A DNA stretch of 15,366 nucleotides from an uncultured Clostridia bacterium. Lineage in GTDB: Bacteria > Bacillota > Clostridia > Oscillospirales > Acutalibacteraceae. Of this stretch, positions 13,323 through 15,366 are shown piece by piece. Under the pieces are notes generated by a model. It did no database searches. It worked only from the letters and a program-made list of their open reading frames with translations, and was not told where the DNA came from. Position numbers and translations under genes: made by a program. Location: contig CAMMKL010000021.1 in assembly GCA_946497265.1 (NCBI GenBank), forward strand, positions 1 to 15,366. The letters are read 5' to 3'. Each line of letters starts with the position of its first letter. The stretch's first letter is position 1.

Positions 13323-14491
13323 AAATGCATGTGGATACCGCGTACCGAAGCCTGAATAAATATGGCGAGGAATTGTGCGGCGACATGGTAAAGGTAATCC
13401 GCACGAAGGATTCCGTCATTTCTGTGTTGGCGGACGGTTTGGGAAGCGGTGTAAAGGCCAATATTTTGGCTACCCTTACGAGCACCATTATTTCCACCAT
13501 GCTGTGCGAGGGCGCAAGTGTGGAACAGGCGGTGGAGACGATTACCAACACCCTGCCGATCTGCAGCGTGCGCAAGCTGGCCTATGCCACCTTCAGCATT
13601 TTGCAGATTTATGACGATGGGGAAGCCTATCTTGTGGAATTCGATAACCCCGCCTGTATGTTTATCCGGGATGGAAAACTGATGACCCTTCCCTCTGAAT
13701 ATCACGAGTATTCAGGAAAAACCGTTTACGAATGTCGTTTTCAGGTGCAGCCCGGCGACGTGCTGGGGCTTATCAGCGACGGAGTAGTGTTTGCGGGGGT
13801 GGGTAAGCTTTTGAATTTCGGCTGGACGTGGGACAGCGTCGCCGCCTGGCTGACAAAAGCAACACTCAAAGAGCATTCCGCCCCCAGGCTTGCCATCTCC
13901 CTTTCCCAGGCGGTAAACGACCTGTACATGGAAAAACCGGGGGACGATTCCACGGTCTTTATCGCCCATGTTGCCCCGCGCTGCGTTGTGAACATGTTGG
14001 CCGGCCCGCCGGAGGACAAAGAAAAAGACCCCGTTATGGTGCGGGATTATATGCGTGCGCCCGGCAAAAAAATTATCTGCGGCGGTACCAGCGCAAATAT
14101 TGTAGCGAGGATTTTGCACCGGAAGGTAGAGACGTCTCTTCATTATGTGGATCCGGAGATCCCGCCGATCGGCTATATTGAAGGGATTGACCTGGTGACG
14201 GAAGGGGTGCTTACCCTCAGCCGTACGGTAGAAATCCTTAAGGAATATCTCGCTCACGACGCGGACGACTATTATTTCCGCAAGCTGGACGAACAAAACG
14301 GCGCCTCCATGCTTGCAAAGCTTTTCCTGGAAGAGTGCACGGCCTTTCACGCCTTTATCGGCCGCGCGATCAATCCAGCACACCAAAATCCCGGCTTACC
14401 TGCGGATTTGAGCATTAAGCTCAAGCTGATCGACGAGCTGTGTATCTTGCTGGAGAAGCTTGGAAAGCAGGTGGAAAAAACTTATTATTAA
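13319..14491 (+). CDS. SpoIIE/PP2C-type serine/threonine phosphatase with C-terminal extension
   Basis: A 390-residue cytoplasmic protein. Residues 1 to about 220 form a PP2C-like (SpoIIE) fold with metal-binding aspartates in GDMV (D22), VLADGLGSG (D39), LISDGV (D154) and PGDDSTV (D209/D210). It should remove phosphate from Ser/Thr, typically on an anti-sigma-factor antagonist or similar partner. Residues about 225-390 are an extension containing KIICGGTSANIVARIL (around 249-264) and two helical stretches; I recognise no domain in it, and it may bind a ligand or the hydrogenase. Its ATG overlaps the stop of the sensory hydrogenase gene (ATGA), so the two are translationally coupled. Phosphatases are known partners of one class of sensory [FeFe]-hydrogenases. 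No anti-sigma factor, antagonist or kinase gene is in the window, so the target is unknown. Confidence 0.9.
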   Translation: MKMHVDTAYRSLNKYGEELCGDMVKVIRTKDSVISVLADGLGSGVKANILATLTSTIISTMLCEGASVEQAVETITNTLPICSVRKLAYATFSILQIYDDGEAYLVEFDNPACMFIRDGKLMTLPSEYHEYSGKTVYECRFQVQPGDVLGLISDGVVFAGVGKLLNFGWTWDSVAAWLTKATLKEHSAPRLAISLSQAVNDLYMEKPGDDSTVFIAHVAPRCVVNMLAGPPEDKEKDPVMVRDYMRAPGKKIICGGTSANIVARILHRKVETSLHYVDPEIPPIGYIEGIDLVTEGVLTLSRTVEILKEYLAHDADDYYFRKLDEQNGASMLAKLFLEECTAFHAFIGRAINPAHQNPGLPADLSIKLKLIDELCILLEKLGKQVEKTYY

Positions 14492-14570
14492 GGCGTATGC
14501 CTTTTCGATCCCCCTATCCCAAAATCTGCTTGTTCCGGTATCGGGACACGCCCAAAAGGAGACATAGTAC

Positions 14571-15366
14571 ATGCAATACGATAATGACGCCAAACAATTG
14601 AAATTTGAGGTTCTAAAAAAAGTGGCGGAGCTTGCCTATGCGGGAGAGCTGGAAGAGAAAACCGACCAAATCCCTTATGACATCATTCCCGGCACTGTTG
14701 CAAAATACCGCTGCTGTGTGTACAAGGAGCGCGAAATCATCCGGGAACGTGTGATCGTGGCCAAAGGAAGGAACCTGCCCAGCAATGCAAATGGGGAAGG
14801 CGCGGTTACCGTTTTGCCCGCGGCCTGCGAAGGCTGCCCGATCAACCGTTTTACGGTTACCGCCAATTGCCAGCGCTGTATGGCGAAAAAGTGCGTGGCG
14901 GCCTGTCCTTTTGGGGCGATTTCCGTTACCGGTAAAGGGGCGTATATCGACCCGGCCAAATGTAAGGAATGCGGGCGCTGCGCGGCGGCCTGCCCGTATA
15001 ACGCGATTTCCGACACCATGCGGCCCTGCCTGCGCTCCTGCCCGGTGGATGCGATTTCCATCGACAGCAACAGCAAGCAGGCGACCATCCAATATGAGCG
15101 CTGCATCGGCTGCGGCGCGTGCTCCAGTTCCTGCCCCTTCGGTGCGATCTCCGATACTTCCTCCATTGTCCCTGTGATTGAGGAGATTAAGAAGGGCCGC
15201 AGCGTATCCGCCATGTTTGCTCCTGCGCTGGAAGGACAGTTCGGCACCGCTACGGTCGGCATGCTGAAAGCCGCCATCCGCAAGCTTGGTTTCAAGGATG
15301 TGTTTGAAGTGGCTCTGGGTGCAGACGCAGTGGCCCAACACGAGGCACATGAATTGGTGGAGGTCG
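14571..15366 (+). CDS. Group-B-like [FeFe]-hydrogenase, N-terminal part (runs off window)
   Basis: 265 codons are visible with no stop. After about 80 leader residues come CEGC (C86, C89) and a ferredoxin-rich region with cysteines C100/103/108/112, C131/134/137/141, C153/C157 and C178/181/184/188. This indicates at least three [4Fe-4S] clusters (CKECGRCAAACPYNAI and CIGCGACSSSCPFGAI are textbook motifs). The final residues, SVSAMFAPALEGQFGTATVGMLKAAIRKLGF, correspond to the start of the H-cluster domain, as in the sensory protein (VVLSLAPSYPGSF). The EGCPINRFTVTxNCQRCMAKKC arrangement matches my recollection of group B enzymes. The catalytic motifs lie beyond the edge, so activity cannot be judged. 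Start ATG 14571 follows AAAGGAGA. The 79-nt gap after the phosphatase holds no clear terminator, so it is probably in the same operon. Confidence 0.9.
   Translation, partial: MQYDNDAKQLKFEVLKKVAELAYAGELEEKTDQIPYDIIPGTVAKYRCCVYKEREIIRERVIVAKGRNLPSNANGEGAVTVLPAACEGCPINRFTVTANCQRCMAKKCVAACPFGAISVTGKGAYIDPAKCKECGRCAAACPYNAISDTMRPCLRSCPVDAISIDSNSKQATIQYERCIGCGACSSSCPFGAISDTSSIVPVIEEIKKGRSVSAMFAPALEGQFGTATVGMLKAAIRKLGFKDVFEVALGADAVAQHEAHELVEV

Noticed and set aside
14613..15350. 245- and 206-codon minus-strand frames at the right edge
   Set aside because: They are opposite the group-B-like hydrogenase frame, which is open from 14571 to the window end with ferredoxin motifs.

Overview
The window reads as chromosomal DNA of an anaerobic, fermentative Firmicute of the class Clostridia, probably Oscillospirales/Ruminococcaceae-like (inference). 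Grounds: about 50% GC, strong AGGAGG-type ribosome binding sites, sigma-A promoters, rho-independent terminators with U tracts, [FeFe]-hydrogenases and a YibE/F protein. TGA is a normal stop here: the transporter gene and two hydrogenase-operon genes end with it.

Layout. 1-54 is the 3' part of a tRNA-Thr(GGT) with its terminator. 236-721 (-) is a small P-loop kinase-like protein. 1060-4935 (+) holds a secreted purple-acid-phosphatase-like metallophosphoesterase, a single-pass membrane protein and a YibE/F polytopic membrane protein. 5017-6574 (-) holds a CAT/E2-acyltransferase-fold protein whose catalytic His is replaced by Glu, and a Cro/C1-type regulator. 6789-7050 is a tRNA-Thr(CGT) unit with promoter and two hairpins. 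7091-10860 (+) holds a large unrecognised protein with a possible (alpha/alpha) barrel and an NSS-family Na+-coupled transporter.

11362 to the right edge is a hydrogen-sensing/hydrogenase operon. It encodes a thioredoxin-fold [2Fe-2S] protein, a sensory-type [FeFe]-hydrogenase with a PAS domain, a SpoIIE/PP2C-type phosphatase, and the N-terminal part of a group-B-like [FeFe]-hydrogenase. The first three genes overlap by 4 bases at each junction, so they should be translationally coupled.

The most striking feature is the first gene of that operon. Its reading frame contains an in-frame TGA (11392-11394) exactly where the family has the second cysteine of the C-x4-C cluster motif (CIGSS-U-HL). 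I interpret it as a selenoprotein with selenocysteine as an apparent iron-sulfur ligand; an automatic gene caller would truncate it to a false TTG start at 11398. Upstream lie two good promoters, a near-consensus Rex (NADH/NAD+ redox repressor) operator just after the second one, and a strongly structured leader RNA of about 100 nt with two mutually exclusive hairpins. Together they suggest a module that tunes hydrogen metabolism to redox state and H2, with selenium supply as a possible further input.
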